Below are positions 1-9,270 of a stretch of DNA of 64,000 nucleotides, piece by piece. Both the position numbers and the translations under genes were made by a program. Within the stretch, counting starts at the first letter, position 1, and every line of letters begins with the position of its first letter. Source of the DNA: Gallionella sp. (GTDB lineage: Bacteria; Pseudomonadota; Gammaproteobacteria; Burkholderiales; Gallionellaceae); assembly GCA_030645955.1 (NCBI GenBank), contig JAUSMR010000022.1:1-64000 (forward strand), in the 5' to 3' direction. The notes under the pieces were generated by a model that ran no database searches, was not told the DNA's origin, and was given only the letters and a program-made list of their open reading frames with translations.

Positions 1-453
1 CACCCGATCAGCGAAGACCAGCTCAAACAGGAATACGACAAGCTGAAAACCAAGCTGGGCAACAAGGAATACAACACCCGTCACATCCTGGTGGGAACCG
101 AAGCCGAGGCCAAGGACATCATCGCGCAGCTCGGCAAGAAAGCCAAATTCGAGAAACTCGCCGCAAAATCCAAGGATACCGGTTCTGCGGCGCAAGGCGG
201 CTCATTGGGCTGGGCGGTACCAAGCAATTTCGTTCCGGAGTTTGCCAATGCGCTGCTCAACCTGAAAAAGGGCGAATACACCAAAGAACCGGTGCAGTCG
301 CAATTCGGCTGGCATGTCATCAAACTGGACGACACGCGCGAACTGAAAGTTCCGTCGTTTGAAGAGGTTAAGCCGCAGCTGCAACAGCGCCTGCAACAGC
401 AATCGATCAAGAAAGCGATTGACGAATTGCGCGCCAAGGCCAAGATCGAGTAA
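1..453 (+). CDS. Parvulin-type peptidyl-prolyl isomerase, 3' part
   Basis: The gene is cut by the window start; the reading frame is open from base 1 to a TAA at 451-453 and codes for 150 residues. The visible part is one parvulin (rotamase) domain: a RHILV strand near the start, the GGSLGW loop, the PEFANAL segment and the QSQFGWHVIKLD strand, all standard for PpiC/SurA-type folding catalysts. A basic coiled tail ending in AKAKIE follows. It closely resembles the second parvulin at 51623-52492, which has a lipoprotein signal, so this one probably also acts in the periplasm on outer-membrane proteins. The GTG at 91 lies inside the domain and is not a real start. Confidence 0.9.
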   Translation, partial: HPISEDQLKQEYDKLKTKLGNKEYNTRHILVGTEAEAKDIIAQLGKKAKFEKLAAKSKDTGSAAQGGSLGWAVPSNFVPEFANALLNLKKGEYTKEPVQSQFGWHVIKLDDTRELKVPSFEEVKPQLQQRLQQQSIKKAIDELRAKAKIE

Positions 454-466
454 TCGGTAACAAGCC

Positions 467-499
467 AAAAAAGGGGATGCTTCGGCATCCCCTTTTTTA
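467..499 (+). terminator. Rho-independent terminator of the parvulin gene
   Basis: A GGGGATGC / GCATCCCC stem with a TTCG loop is followed by a run of T, 15 bases after the stop codon. A-rich sequence on the other side could let it work in both directions. Confidence 0.9.
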
Positions 500-978
500 T
501 TGACGGCAAAATTTTTCAGCCGTGTATCGGCCATTGCAAAAACGCTTAATATCGCGGAGCTTCTTGCCTACTCCCTTATAGTCTGCGCGGGAGAGCACCC
601 GTTTACCTTGATCCTAAAAACCGCAGTAGCCTCTTGTATTTCTGCGTTAGCACGCGTGGCGCTTTATTTTTTATATCTTCGATACCACTCACCTTTTGGG
701 TGAAGTCGTTGCTGTAGGAGCTCGATTCATCGAGCGATTGATCCGTGGTGCTATCGCGCGATAAATCGTGCTCCCACAGGTTTAAACTGCCTTTTTAGGT
801 TGATACATTCGAAAGAGAAAACACGCATCCCTAGGCCAAAATATATAGGCATTTCGGCATATTGTATAAGGCAAATCAACTATCTAGAATGCCCCGCAAC
901 CAGACTTCCGCAAACCGCCCGATCATGTAATTAAAAAATGCTTATCGTTGTTCAACCACCGCAAGGGAGGCGAATAAA
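500..978. other. Intergenic stretch with no convincing gene
   Basis: No credible coding sequence was seen; a 67-codon open frame at 500-703 has no ribosome site and unconvincing composition. An imperfect GTAG-type palindrome lies at 714-777. The gene at 979 has a good Shine-Dalgarno (AAGGGAGG, 962-969); no clear sigma-70 promoter was identified by eye. Confidence 0.6.
714..777. repeat. REP-like GTAG palindrome (imperfect)
   Basis: It begins with GTAGGAGCTCGATT, has a short hairpin GCTCGATTCATCGAGC, and ends with a degenerate mirrored copy (ATAAATCGTGCTCCCAC). It belongs to the same class as the GTAGGAG repeat at 26175-26238. Confidence 0.6.
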
Positions 979-3840
979 ATGGAAAGCGCGAAAATCAAAA
1001 TATCACTGTTGATGCGGGGCAACACCGGCAAGGAAGTCGCCGAACTGAAGAAAGCCTTGCGCAAGGCCTTGGGCGATGGCGCAGCGGCTTACCCCGGCCT
1101 GGCCGCCGGCAATGAATTCGACGCCGACACCGAGACCGCCCTGCGCGCCTGGCAGTCCGGCATCGGCCTGGTGGCGGATGGCATCGCCGGGCCGCGCACC
1201 TTGCCCGCGCTGGGTATTACACCGGCCGCAAAATTGGCCGTCAGCGTGGACACCGCTCTGGTGAACAAGTTGTTTCCCTACACCAAGACCTCCAATATCG
1301 CCAAAAATCTGCCCTATGTGACCGCCGCGCTGGCGGCCTTCGGCCTGACCGACGCGAACATGATCAGCACCGCGCTGGGCACGATACGCGCCGAGACCGA
1401 GGGTTTTGTGCCGATCGCCGAAATGCCCTCCCATTTCAATACGCTGCCCGGCCAGGCCGCCTTCAGCGCTTACGAATACAAGCTGGGCAACAAGCAGCCG
1501 GGCGATGGCGCGCGCTATCGCGGGCGGGGCTTCGTGCAATTGACCGGGCGCGACAATTACGAAAAATACGGCAAGGTTCTCGACATCGCACTGGCAGACA
1601 ACCCGGATTGCGCGTGCGCGCCGGAAGTCGCCGCCTGCCTGCTGGCCGCCTATCTCGATGAGAACAGGGACAAGTTGGCCAAGGCGCTGGCCAGGGATGA
1701 CCTGAAGGCGGCGCGCAAGGTAGTCAATGGCGGCAGCCACGGCCTGGAGCGGTTTACCGACACTTTCCGCAGCGCGCAGAAAGTCTGGGCCGCGAAACCG
1801 CTGGTCGGTGCACTGGCCAAGGCGGCAGCCCCGATCGCGGCGCGCCGGGCATCCCTCAATGTAACGCGCGACCCGGCGGATCTGCGCGACCGGCAGTACC
1901 TGCCGCCGCCGCGCTCGCTGCCGCAGATATTTCCGGCGGACGACGACATCAAGCATTTCATGGGCGCCTATACCAAGGCCGGACTCATTCTGGATCAGGG
2001 GCAGGAAGGGGCATGCACCGGTTTCGGCCTGGCCTGCGTCGTCAACTACCTGCGTTGGCAATCTGCCGGAATGCCGAAGAAACTCGAGTCGGTCAGCCCG
2101 CGCATGCTGTATCACTTCGCGCGGCGTTTCGATGAATACGAAGGCGAGAATTACGACGGCTCAAGCTGCCGGGGCGCGCTCAAGGGCTGGTATCACAACG
2201 GCGTCTGCCTCGAATCCCGGTGGTCATACGCGGCGGGAGACAATGCCCTACCCACATCGGGCTGGGACAGCGACGCCATCGAACGGACGCTGGGGGTGTA
2301 TTACCGCATCGACCCTCAGGCCATCACCGACATGCAGGCGGCGATTCTGGAAGTCGGCGCGATCTACGCTTCGTCCTATACCCATAAAGGCTGGGATACG
2401 GTCAAACCCAGCGCCAAACCGCCGGCGTCCCATGCCACCCTCCCGGTGATCGCCTACGACGGCAAACCGTCGCGCAGCGGTGGCCACGCCTTCGCGCTGG
2501 TGGGCTTCAACCGCGCCGGTTTCGTGATCCAGAATTCCTGGGGAGGCCAATGGGGCGCCGGTGGTTTCGCCGTGATCAGCTATGCGGATTGGATGGCGCA
2601 TGCGATGGATGTCTGGGTCGCCGCGCTGGGCGTGCCGGGGGTCGTCTCGGGCCGCCTCGCAGCTGGCGACAGAGAAGTGGCGGGCGCTGCTGCCGCTGCC
2701 CGCAGCAACTGGTGGGACGAGGGCACCGCCTACCGGCACAGCATCGTGCTGGGCAATAACGGCCACATCAATCGCTACGACAAGCTGGATGGCGTCACTC
2801 GCACCTTGCAGAATCAGGCGTGCGTTCTGCCGGACACCTGGTTCCGGCAGAACCCGCACGAGAAAAAACGCCTGGTGATCTACGCGCACGGCGGCCTCAA
2901 CAGTGAAGCAGATGCGATCCAGCGCGCCCAGGCAATGGGGCGCTATTTCCTCGGCAACGGCTGCTACCCGCTGTTCCTGGTGTGGAAGAGCGGCCTGCTC
3001 GAATCGCTAGGCAACATCCTGGCGGATAAAGTCAGCCCCGGCACAGGCATGGCCGGGGGCATCGGCGGCTGGCTGACCAACAAGGTCAGCGACCCCGTCG
3101 TCGAAAAAACCATCGGACGCCCGCTCGCCCGCCCGCTGTGGAGCGAAATGAAGGAAAACGCCGAGCTCGCGGCGGAAAACGGGCGGGGCGGCGACCTGCT
3201 GACCGAAGCGCTGCGCTCGCTGGCCGGCAGCTGGGGCGACCAATTCGAACTGCATCTGATGGGCCATTCCGCCGGCTCCATCGCCCTGGGCAGATTGCTC
3301 GACAACTTGGCGCATAAAGGCCTGACCGGCAGCGTCAAATCCGTCCATCTGTACGCCCCGGCCTGCACGGTCGCCTTTGCCAACCGTCACTACGCCACCC
3401 AAGCCGAGATCATGAGCAGACTGCACCTGGACATCCTGGCGGATCAGCGCGAGCAGGATGACAACGTCGCGTTTGTCTACCAGAAGTCCCTGCTCTACTT
3501 CGTTTCCAACGCACTTGAGGCCGATTTGCGCATGCCCATCCTCGGTCTGGAGAATGTCTACAATCCGCAGTATTCCGGCTGGGATGGCTCGCCAAGCACC
3601 GCCGAAACCCTGACCAACTGGCGCAATGCCGTGGAAATCAACAAGCTGAAGGATCGCCTGACGATCCACAACGAGGAGAAAATCCTCACCCGGCGCGGCA
3701 ACGGCGCCGGCATGCCGGAGAAGACCGCAAGCGCATCACACGGCGGCTTCGACAACAACGTCGAAATCATCGGCCGAACGCTGGAGCGCATCACTGGCGC
3801 GCCGCTCGCCTTGCCGGTCGACGATCTGGTCGGGTTCTAG
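979..3840 (+). CDS. Multidomain hydrolase: PG-binding, GH19, papain-like and lipase-like domains
   Basis: A 953-residue protein with no obvious signal peptide. In order it shows a PG_binding_1-type repeat (about 12-75), a GH19 chitinase/endolysin-like domain (about 90-272; IRAETEG with E139 as likely acid, then YRGRGFVQLTG), a C1A papain-like peptidase (about 295-555; Q340, C346 in GACTGF, H503 in GGHAF, N519 in QNSWGG), and an alpha/beta-hydrolase-like region (about 590-880; YAHGGLN and the GHSAG nucleophile elbow at S764). All key catalytic residues appear intact. The start is fixed by AAGGGAGG nine bases upstream. Cell-wall binding and cutting joined to a protease and an esterase suggests a lytic or predatory effector or a phage-derived enzyme. 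No secretion genes are adjacent, so export and target are unknown. Confidence 0.9.
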   Translation: MESAKIKISLLMRGNTGKEVAELKKALRKALGDGAAAYPGLAAGNEFDADTETALRAWQSGIGLVADGIAGPRTLPALGITPAAKLAVSVDTALVNKLFPYTKTSNIAKNLPYVTAALAAFGLTDANMISTALGTIRAETEGFVPIAEMPSHFNTLPGQAAFSAYEYKLGNKQPGDGARYRGRGFVQLTGRDNYEKYGKVLDIALADNPDCACAPEVAACLLAAYLDENRDKLAKALARDDLKAARKVVNGGSHGLERFTDTFRSAQKVWAAKPLVGALAKAAAPIAARRASLNVTRDPADLRDRQYLPPPRSLPQIFPADDDIKHFMGAYTKAGLILDQGQEGACTGFGLACVVNYLRWQSAGMPKKLESVSPRMLYHFARRFDEYEGENYDGSSCRGALKGWYHNGVCLESRWSYAAGDNALPTSGWDSDAIERTLGVYYRIDPQAITDMQAAILEVGAIYASSYTHKGWDTVKPSAKPPASHATLPVIAYDGKPSRSGGHAFALVGFNRAGFVIQNSWGGQWGAGGFAVISYADWMAHAMDVWVAALGVPGVVSGRLAAGDREVAGAAAAARSNWWDEGTAYRHSIVLGNNGHINRYDKLDGVTRTLQNQACVLPDTWFRQNPHEKKRLVIYAHGGLNSEADAIQRAQAMGRYFLGNGCYPLFLVWKSGLLESLGNILADKVSPGTGMAGGIGGWLTNKVSDPVVEKTIGRPLARPLWSEMKENAELAAENGRGGDLLTEALRSLAGSWGDQFELHLMGHSAGSIALGRLLDNLAHKGLTGSVKSVHLYAPACTVAFANRHYATQAEIMSRLHLDILADQREQDDNVAFVYQKSLLYFVSNALEADLRMPILGLENVYNPQYSGWDGSPSTAETLTNWRNAVEINKLKDRLTIHNEEKILTRRGNGAGMPEKTASASHGGFDNNVEIIGRTLERITGAPLALPVDDLVGF

Positions 3841-4215
3841 CAGGCTGCTGAAATTCTCTGGCGCTTAAATGGGCCAGCATCACGATGCGTTTATTCCGGC
3901 AAAATAAAGCGATGCTGGCACTATGATTTCCGTTCGATTGTTTTTGTAGGTTCGTTACCGTACAGACTGGTGACAACATCACCTTCAATCTTCGCACTGT
4001 GCAGGGTGAGCCTGCCAACTCAAGCAGCCCCTTTTAATTCTCCTTAATTCTGCTGGCGGGGCAGCGCGCTTGGTTTTTAGCGTTGTATTTTTTGCAACGG
4101 GTGAACTGCAATTGTTCTTGCTGTGTGAAATCCGCTCACCATATATCGGATCGCAGTATTGTTGAATCAGGTTGGTGCGAGGGTACTTAAGTTAACTTTT
4201 ATAAAGGATAGGACA
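3841..4215. other. Intergenic stretch upstream of the OmpA-like gene
   Basis: No gene seen. It contains the inverted repeat at 3873-3919 and an AT-rich leader before the OmpA-like gene, with a ribosome site around AGGATAGGA just before 4216. Confidence 0.6.
3873..3919. repeat. Inverted repeat with GCCAGCATC / GATGCTGGC arms
   Basis: Nine-base arms enclose an AT-rich middle. The GATGCTG end resembles the tail of the accessory repeats at 7342, 9271 and 10365 (GATGCTGACCCGTTTAATTG), so this may be an eroded relative. Confidence 0.55.
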
Positions 4216-5232
4216 ATGAAAAAAAGCACGATAGCAATTGCAATAGCAGCCGCACTACTAAGCATGACCGCCGCACAAGCCAGTGAATTCGGCGGTGGGT
4301 ATGTGGGCGGTAAAATCGGTGCAAACCGCACCGACATGACCGCAGTCGACCGGCAAACGCCTCTCGCGACAGGTGTTGAGGGCGGATATAACTGGGATAT
4401 GAACAGTGTGTTGCTGGGCGTGGATGGTTTCATGGACTTTAACGGCAAAAAGACCCATACCGGTGTTCTGCCAGCTCCAGCCACCGTGAATTATGGCAGC
4501 CATGTTTATGGGCTGGATTTCAAGCTGGGTCTGCCGAACGGCAATTGGCTGCCTTATGCGAAATTGGGATATGCGCGTGTCAATGGGCGTGGCGATGCTT
4601 ATGCTTCGGCTGTTGGCGGGAGTGGGGCGCATCTCGGCCTGGGTGTTGAATATAAATTCGCGCCGAACTGGAGCCTTGCCGGTGAATGGACAAACAGCAC
4701 TGGCAAAAGCGGTGCAACCAAGCTGAAAAACAACAACCTGACCCTCGGCGTAAATTATTATTTTGATAAGCCTTATGTCGCCGCACCAGTGGTTGCGGCT
4801 GCGGCAGCAGCTCCGGCACTAGCCCCAGCCCCCAGCGAAACCTGGAAGACTTTGCTGGAAAACAAGCCGGTGTGCATAGAAGGGGCCAACTTTGAGTTCG
4901 ATTCGACGAAATTGCGCAGCGGAGAAATCAAGAAGCTGAACGAAGTGGTCTCCTTCACCGAGAAATACAAGGATGCACAACTGGAATCGAGCGGACACAC
5001 CGATAGTACCGGCACTGAAGAATACAACCAGAAGCTGTCCGAGGGGCGCGCCGAGTCGGTCAAGGCTTATATGGTTAAGAAGGGGGTGTCCGCTAATCGC
5101 ATCGATACTATCGGCTATGGCGAATCCAGGCCGATGGCAGACAACACGACCAGCGAAGGTCGCGAACTGAATCGCCGTGTCGAGATCTGCACCGTGCTCA
5201 AGGTAGAAAAGAAGGTGCGCGTGACCGAGTAA
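4216..5232 (+). CDS. OmpA-family outer membrane protein
   Basis: A 338-residue protein starting at the ATG after AGGATAGGA; an in-frame upstream start at 4159 would put 19 extra residues before the signal peptide and is rejected. The N-terminus is a classic signal peptide cut after AQA. About 160 residues of OmpA-type eight-strand barrel follow (GGGYVGGKIGAN onward), then an Ala/Pro linker (AAPALAPAPS) and a C-terminal OmpA domain with the peptidoglycan-binding signature (SSGHTDSTGTEEYNQKLSEGRA, split here as SSGHTDSTG and YNQKLSEGRA). It should tie the outer membrane to the cell wall. It is a single-gene unit closed by its own terminator. Confidence 0.93.
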   Translation: MKKSTIAIAIAAALLSMTAAQASEFGGGYVGGKIGANRTDMTAVDRQTPLATGVEGGYNWDMNSVLLGVDGFMDFNGKKTHTGVLPAPATVNYGSHVYGLDFKLGLPNGNWLPYAKLGYARVNGRGDAYASAVGGSGAHLGLGVEYKFAPNWSLAGEWTNSTGKSGATKLKNNNLTLGVNYYFDKPYVAAPVVAAAAAAPALAPAPSETWKTLLENKPVCIEGANFEFDSTKLRSGEIKKLNEVVSFTEKYKDAQLESSGHTDSTGTEEYNQKLSEGRAESVKAYMVKKGVSANRIDTIGYGESRPMADNTTSEGRELNRRVEICTVLKVEKKVRVTE

Positions 5233-5249
5233 TTTTCCTCACGCCGTGC

Positions 5250-5281
5250 ATAAGCGGGCTGCTTTCAGCCCGCTTTTTTAT
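5250..5281 (+). terminator. Rho-independent terminator after the OmpA-like gene
   Basis: An AAGCGGGCTG / CAGCCCGCTT hairpin with a CTTT loop is followed by T-rich sequence, about 20 bases after the stop codon. Confidence 0.9.
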
Positions 5282-5483
5282 TGCCTGTAACAAGCGTGTA
5301 CCACGATGGCAAGATGAACTCGGACGTTGAGCTTCCGCTCCTAAGGAGATCAACCGTCTCTTTTGTGTCGGAGGTACAAAGCACCGGAATAGAATTGTTT
5401 CTGGAGAAATACTGATGGCGTGGATGAAAAAGCAATCGACTCCGGCACCTTTGGTTTCCTGTTCATGCATGGCTTTGTTGCGG

Positions 5484-6158
5484 CTACCCGGCGGAAACGC
5501 CCAGCTCCGCGCACAGCTTGCCCATCATCGCCCGCAGTTCGCTCACCTCCGCTTCGAGCCTGGCGACGTTGGCCTTGAGCGCGGCGATCTCGCCCACCGT
5601 CACATCACCCGAGGGTACGTCCGCTCTGACCGGCGCACGCTCCTCGATGACCGGTACGCCAGAGAGCAGATGCATCCAGCGGTTCTCGCGCGAACCGGGC
5701 TGGCGCGGCAGCTCCACCACCAGTCCGCCCGCCGCGCGCTCGACCAGCTCGACCAGAAAACTCTCGACCGAAGAAATATCCGCGAACTTGTGCAGCCTCT
5801 CGCAATTGAGGCGCAACTCCCCTGCCGTCTGCGGGCCGCGCAGCATCAGCAGGGCCAGCAATGCGGTGGACTGCGTGGGGATATGCAGCACCCGTTCGAT
5901 GTTGTGCGCATAACGCGACGCCCTTCCGCCGCTGGTTTCCACGATCAGCGACATCCCGCGCAGGCTATCCAGCGCCACCAGCACTTCCGCTTCGGCAGCC
6001 TCGATCACCGGATCGCGGCTGCTCTTCTGGTTGCAGCCGGAGACCAGCGAATTCAGCGTCAACGGGTAAGAGTCCGGCACCGTGCGCTGCTTCTCGGCAA
6101 GTACGCCGAGAATGCGGGTTTCAAGGAGGGAGAGAACGGGGAGTGTGGTGGACATCAT
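5484..6158 (-). CDS. yceH: YceH family protein (DUF480)
   Basis: A 224-residue conserved protein of unknown biochemical role. The N-terminal half matches the DUF480 winged-helix pair: LETRILGVLAEKQRTVPDSYPL, given here as LETRILGVLAEK and PDSYPLTLNSL, then NQKSSRDP and the second wing with LLMLRGPQTAGELR. A C-terminal heptad-rich segment (about residues 190-220, EIAALKANVARLEAEV) forms a short coiled coil. Length is typical of the family. The gene stands alone; a long reverse-strand open frame over it is a composition shadow. Confidence 0.9.
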   Translation of the reverse strand: MMSTTLPVLSLLETRILGVLAEKQRTVPDSYPLTLNSLVSGCNQKSSRDPVIEAAEAEVLVALDSLRGMSLIVETSGGRASRYAHNIERVLHIPTQSTALLALLMLRGPQTAGELRLNCERLHKFADISSVESFLVELVERAAGGLVVELPRQPGSRENRWMHLLSGVPVIEERAPVRADVPSGDVTVGEIAALKANVARLEAEVSELRAMMGKLCAELGVSAG

Positions 6159-6196
6159 TTATCCTGAAAAAAGCAGTTAACGGTTTTGTAGCCAAC

Positions 6197-6251
6197 GTAG
6201 CATGCGCTGTGCGCACGACATTGCACGGGATCGTGCGCACAGCGCATGCTA
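6197..6251. repeat. REP-like perfect palindrome, 21-bp arms
   Basis: After GTAG, the arms TAGCATGCGCTGTGCGCACGA and its exact complement are split here only by a 12-base loop (left arm 6198-6218, right arm 6231-6251). The core GCGCTGTGCGC recurs in the palindrome at 26246-26270. Confidence 0.85.
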
Positions 6252-6281
6252 GATTTACTATTGCAAAGATCAAACCACCAC

Positions 6282-6353
6282 GTAGGGGCGAGATTTATCG
6301 CGCCCTGATCTGCTCATGCACAGAAAAAAGGGCGCGATAAATCTCGCCCCTAC
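6282..6353. repeat. REP-like perfect palindrome, 25-bp arms
   Basis: The left arm (6282-6306) starts GTAGGGGCGAGATTTATCGC and the right arm (6329-6353) is its exact reverse complement ending in CTAC; the loop is 22 bases. It is a paired GTAG-ended element lying between yceH and djlA, both transcribed leftwards. Confidence 0.9.
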
Positions 6354-6369
6354 AAGAACCTGCAACCGC

Positions 6370-7173
6370 TCAAATATTCCGGCTCTTCTTGATCAAATCA
6401 TGCGCAAGCTGGATTTCTTTTGCCTGCTCGGTGGCCATCGCGATCATGTCTTCCGGCACGCCCTGCCCCATCAATTTGTCCGGGTGGTATTGGCTCATCA
6501 GCTTGCGATAGGCGCGCTTGATCTCCGCGTCGCTGCTGTTCTTGGTTACCCCCAGCGCCTTGTACGCATCCTCCAGCGCAGTGGCGGATTTGGCTTGCCC
6601 CCCAGCGAAGTGGGATTGATTCAGCACCATGTCCAGCAACTGCCTGAACGCGGCCTGGTCATAGCCGAGACGGGCGGCGATGTCAGCCAGCAACGCTTCT
6701 TCAGCCGGATGGAAATGCCCATCCGCCAGCGCCATCACGATCAGATAGACCAGCAGCACCTGTTTCAGATGCTTGGTGTGCCCGCAAACAGCCATGAATC
6801 TTTTCAAGGTCGGCTCGATGTCGAACGCCGGATCGGCACCCCGCTTGAACAACGCAATCGCCTGTGATCGATGCTCCGCAGTCATGTCCAGTTTCTGCAT
6901 GAACTGCTCGACATGAGCGATCTCATCCTGGGATACCTGCCCATCGGCCTTGGCCAGCTTGCCCATCGAGATGAACACCGTCTCAAGGAACACGGTCTGA
7001 CGCAGCGCATTCTGCAACGGGTTCATCCCGCCGGAGCCATACGCCCTCATGCGATCAAAAAATCCCCCGATAAAAAAACCGAGCAATGCACCCCAAAATC
7101 CGAGAAAGAAATAACCCGCAATGACGCCGATGAGCTTGAACAAGGCAACTCCAAAATGAAAAATAAGCCACAA
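6370..7173 (-). CDS. djlA: DjlA-type membrane-anchored DnaJ co-chaperone
   Basis: A 267-residue protein with the DjlA layout. A glycine-rich N-terminal transmembrane segment (residues about 5-40, GVIAGYFFLGFWGALLGFF) leads into a TerB-like helical domain (about 55-165), and a C-terminal J domain (about 200-265) carries the HPD tripeptide in QYHPDKL that stimulates DnaK ATPase. The J domain ends the protein, as in E. coli DjlA. It should recruit DnaK to the inner membrane. Downstream there is only a REP pair, with no operon partner. Confidence 0.93.
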   Translation of the reverse strand: MWLIFHFGVALFKLIGVIAGYFFLGFWGALLGFFIGGFFDRMRAYGSGGMNPLQNALRQTVFLETVFISMGKLAKADGQVSQDEIAHVEQFMQKLDMTAEHRSQAIALFKRGADPAFDIEPTLKRFMAVCGHTKHLKQVLLVYLIVMALADGHFHPAEEALLADIAARLGYDQAAFRQLLDMVLNQSHFAGGQAKSATALEDAYKALGVTKNSSDAEIKRAYRKLMSQYHPDKLMGQGVPEDMIAMATEQAKEIQLAHDLIKKSRNI

Positions 7174-7678
7174 CCAAGGCGCGCATTATACAGACCACGC
7201 CGCTGCATCTTCCCGCCAACAACTGCCAACATCCTCGCCATCCGTCACCAAGGCGAATGCGGCTTCATCGATTGAGCGCGCGCAGGCCTGCCTGCCTCGC
7301 ACATCATCGATTGACAAATCACAAAGTAGCGGAGTAGTGTTCACCCCACTTGCACGACTGCCGCAACGCACACAGCACCGCACGCACGGTGCCGGGCTAC
7401 CGGCAGAATCCCCAGAACAGGAGCTGGCGCAAGACCGAATTCCCGCACCGACAGGAAACACCGCCAGTTGCATACTTGTTCAAAAAGGGGAATCACTTGA
7501 CCTCAAATCTCACCGGTTTTCTCTGCAAAAACACAATAAGTCGCTGCCACGCTATGCTTGTAAAAAAACAATTGCGATGCTGACCCGTTTAATTGCGCTC
7601 CCGCTTGCGGGAGAGGATTGAGGAGAGGGAATTGGGAAGCATCGCCAGCAGCATTACTCGTTCTAAAAGGGGAATCAC
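7174..7678. other. Repeat-filled stretch before the accessory lipoprotein gene
   Basis: No real gene was seen; short open frames here are repeat translations. It holds accessory repeat copy A (7342-7598), a CTCCCGCTTGCGGGAG hairpin tract at about 7600-7630 that also occurs in reverse inside nnrD, and partial copy A2 (7634-7693). Confidence 0.6.
7342..7598. repeat. Accessory-island repeat, copy A (about 255 bp)
   Basis: It aligns along its length with 10365-10618. Shared blocks include CCCCACTTGCAC, CAGAACAGGAGCTGGCGCAA, ATTCCCGCACCGA, GGGGAATCACTTGACC and GATGCTGACCCGTTTAATTG. The copies differ by substitutions and small indels, so they are old. No open frame is conserved between them. Confidence 0.85.
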
Positions 7679-7693
7679 ATGAACGCAAAATTA
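7634..7693. repeat. Accessory-island repeat, partial copy A2 at the lipoprotein start
   Basis: It matches 10478-10535 (GCATCGCCAGCAGCATTAC, then GGGGAATCAC). Where the full repeat reads CTTGACCGCAAATT this copy reads CATGAACGCAAAATT, so the repeat carries both the ribosome site and the ATG of the lipoprotein gene. Confidence 0.8.
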
Positions 7694-9229
7694 CATGCCG
7701 CGACAATCGCTATTTTGTTATCTCTTTCGTTAGCTGGCTGCGGTGTAACCATTGGTGCAAATAAGATTGACATCACGAAATCAACTGCGGTTCATGGTGA
7801 GGGGATCGTATACGCCCTTCCCAAGACAACATTAGATGTTGTGCAACCTATTAAGCTAATTATCCCTAAAGGAGGAGCTCTAGCTGGAGTCTGGGATGAA
7901 TGTCAAAAGGCGTGTAGCTCACCGGGTGCGACAACAGATCAAAAAAAGGAAGCATGTACCCCCCAGATGGATGCAAGCGTGAAATTTGGTATACCTCTAC
8001 TACGAACCCGCACTATTCCAGATGCCAGTCAGTTGTATCGAGTACAAGCTGATGCGGAGATATTCCAAAGTCTTTCAATGAAATTTGAAATTGACCAGTC
8101 TGGCATTTTGAAATCTGCTGATAGCAGTGCTCAAAATCTTACATACGACATAGCTTCGACATTGGTGAAAGATATTATCGCTACGGCTCCAAAATCGATA
8201 TTAGGCGTATTTTCGTCGCAACAAAAACTTTTTGTGATAGGAAAACCAACAAGTCGTTCCTGTTTTGCTGTTTCGGCCGATGTCGCTGAAAGATCAAAAA
8301 ATAAGTCTTGGTTTGACAACAGTAAGCAACCAGACATGTGTAGTTTGGTATCGCAGATCAAGGGGTGTATGAAACCTTTTGAAGATAGCCTTAACCAAGC
8401 CAATGTGAATCTTACGAAGCTTTTTGAATCAGTCAGCCTTGAGAAGACTGACGCAAAAGTACTCGAGGCAATCGCATCATTTCGACGTGACAAAATTGCT
8501 GAAGCAAAGACGCACCTAGATGAAGTTAAAGGGGTCTATGGCCTAGCTGAAGAGAAGCCTACAGAAGCTGCTTTTGTGATAACTATTCCAGTAGGGGCCC
8601 CCGATGAAATGCAAGCAATGAACAAATCGGTTCAACTTCTTGAGAAGATTAATGCGAATGAGGCCATTGTTGTTGCAACTTCTGAGGGCGACGGTAAGTT
8701 TATGGGCGTATTGCTTCGTGCGCTAAAGGAAGATCAAGCAAATAGCCCACGCCTCTATGAGGTTGAAGTTGCGATGCCAACAGAAATAAAGAGTGTGGAC
8801 ACAACGGAAGCGGCTGTTGGAGCCAATGGGTATCGTTACCGCGTACCACTAGAATCCCTAGTGAAATTTGCAGTTAATAATAAAAAAGGGGAAGCTCTTC
8901 CAGGCTCCATGACTGAGACACGCACTATCGCGCAGCATGGCCCGATTGCAGCTCTTACATCACGTTTCAAAGGTAAAGGGGGCAAGGTGTCAATTAAATT
9001 GTGGCCTGATTCTGGTGGCATTCAAATAGTTGAAATTGGGGCTGATCCAATCCCAACCTCAGCATTTTCAGGATCGTTGGATGAACTTTCAAAACAGGTC
9101 AAAGCCAAGAAAGATATTGATGCAGAAGCAGCGAAAGTCGATCAGGAATTAGAAGCCCTTAAGAGAGATGTTGCAATTAAGGAGCTAGAGAAAAAGAAGA
9201 AAGACTTGGAAAAACAGCTTGCGGAGTAA
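7679..9229 (+). CDS. Putative lipoprotein with C-terminal coiled coil, function unknown
   Basis: A 516-residue protein not recognised by family. Residues 1-21 form a lipoprotein signal with lipobox LAGC (lipidated C21). The body has scattered cysteines (for example WDECQKACSS) that may pair in the periplasm. The last 45 residues are a strongly charged heptad coiled coil (ELEALKRDVAIKELEKKKK). Codon use is AT-richer than in the neighbouring core genes, which suggests acquisition. The start codon and Shine-Dalgarno (AAAAGGGGAAT) lie inside a copy of the island repeat. The next gene lies about 150 bases downstream on the same strand. Confidence 0.85.
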   Translation: MNAKLHAATIAILLSLSLAGCGVTIGANKIDITKSTAVHGEGIVYALPKTTLDVVQPIKLIIPKGGALAGVWDECQKACSSPGATTDQKKEACTPQMDASVKFGIPLLRTRTIPDASQLYRVQADAEIFQSLSMKFEIDQSGILKSADSSAQNLTYDIASTLVKDIIATAPKSILGVFSSQQKLFVIGKPTSRSCFAVSADVAERSKNKSWFDNSKQPDMCSLVSQIKGCMKPFEDSLNQANVNLTKLFESVSLEKTDAKVLEAIASFRRDKIAEAKTHLDEVKGVYGLAEEKPTEAAFVITIPVGAPDEMQAMNKSVQLLEKINANEAIVVATSEGDGKFMGVLLRALKEDQANSPRLYEVEVAMPTEIKSVDTTEAAVGANGYRYRVPLESLVKFAVNNKKGEALPGSMTETRTIAQHGPIAALTSRFKGKGGKVSIKLWPDSGGIQIVEIGADPIPTSAFSGSLDELSKQVKAKKDIDAEAAKVDQELEALKRDVAIKELEKKKKDLEKQLAE

Positions 9230-9270
9230 TTGCGCATGAGAGAAGAACATGTCCGAATCGAAATGAAATC

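Noticed and set aside
500..703. 67-codon open frame after the first parvulin
   Set aside because: No ribosome site, no conserved features, and it begins within the terminator tail.
5415..6167. A 250-codon open frame antisense to yceH
   Set aside because: It is a composition shadow; the yceH protein on the other strand is a clear family member.
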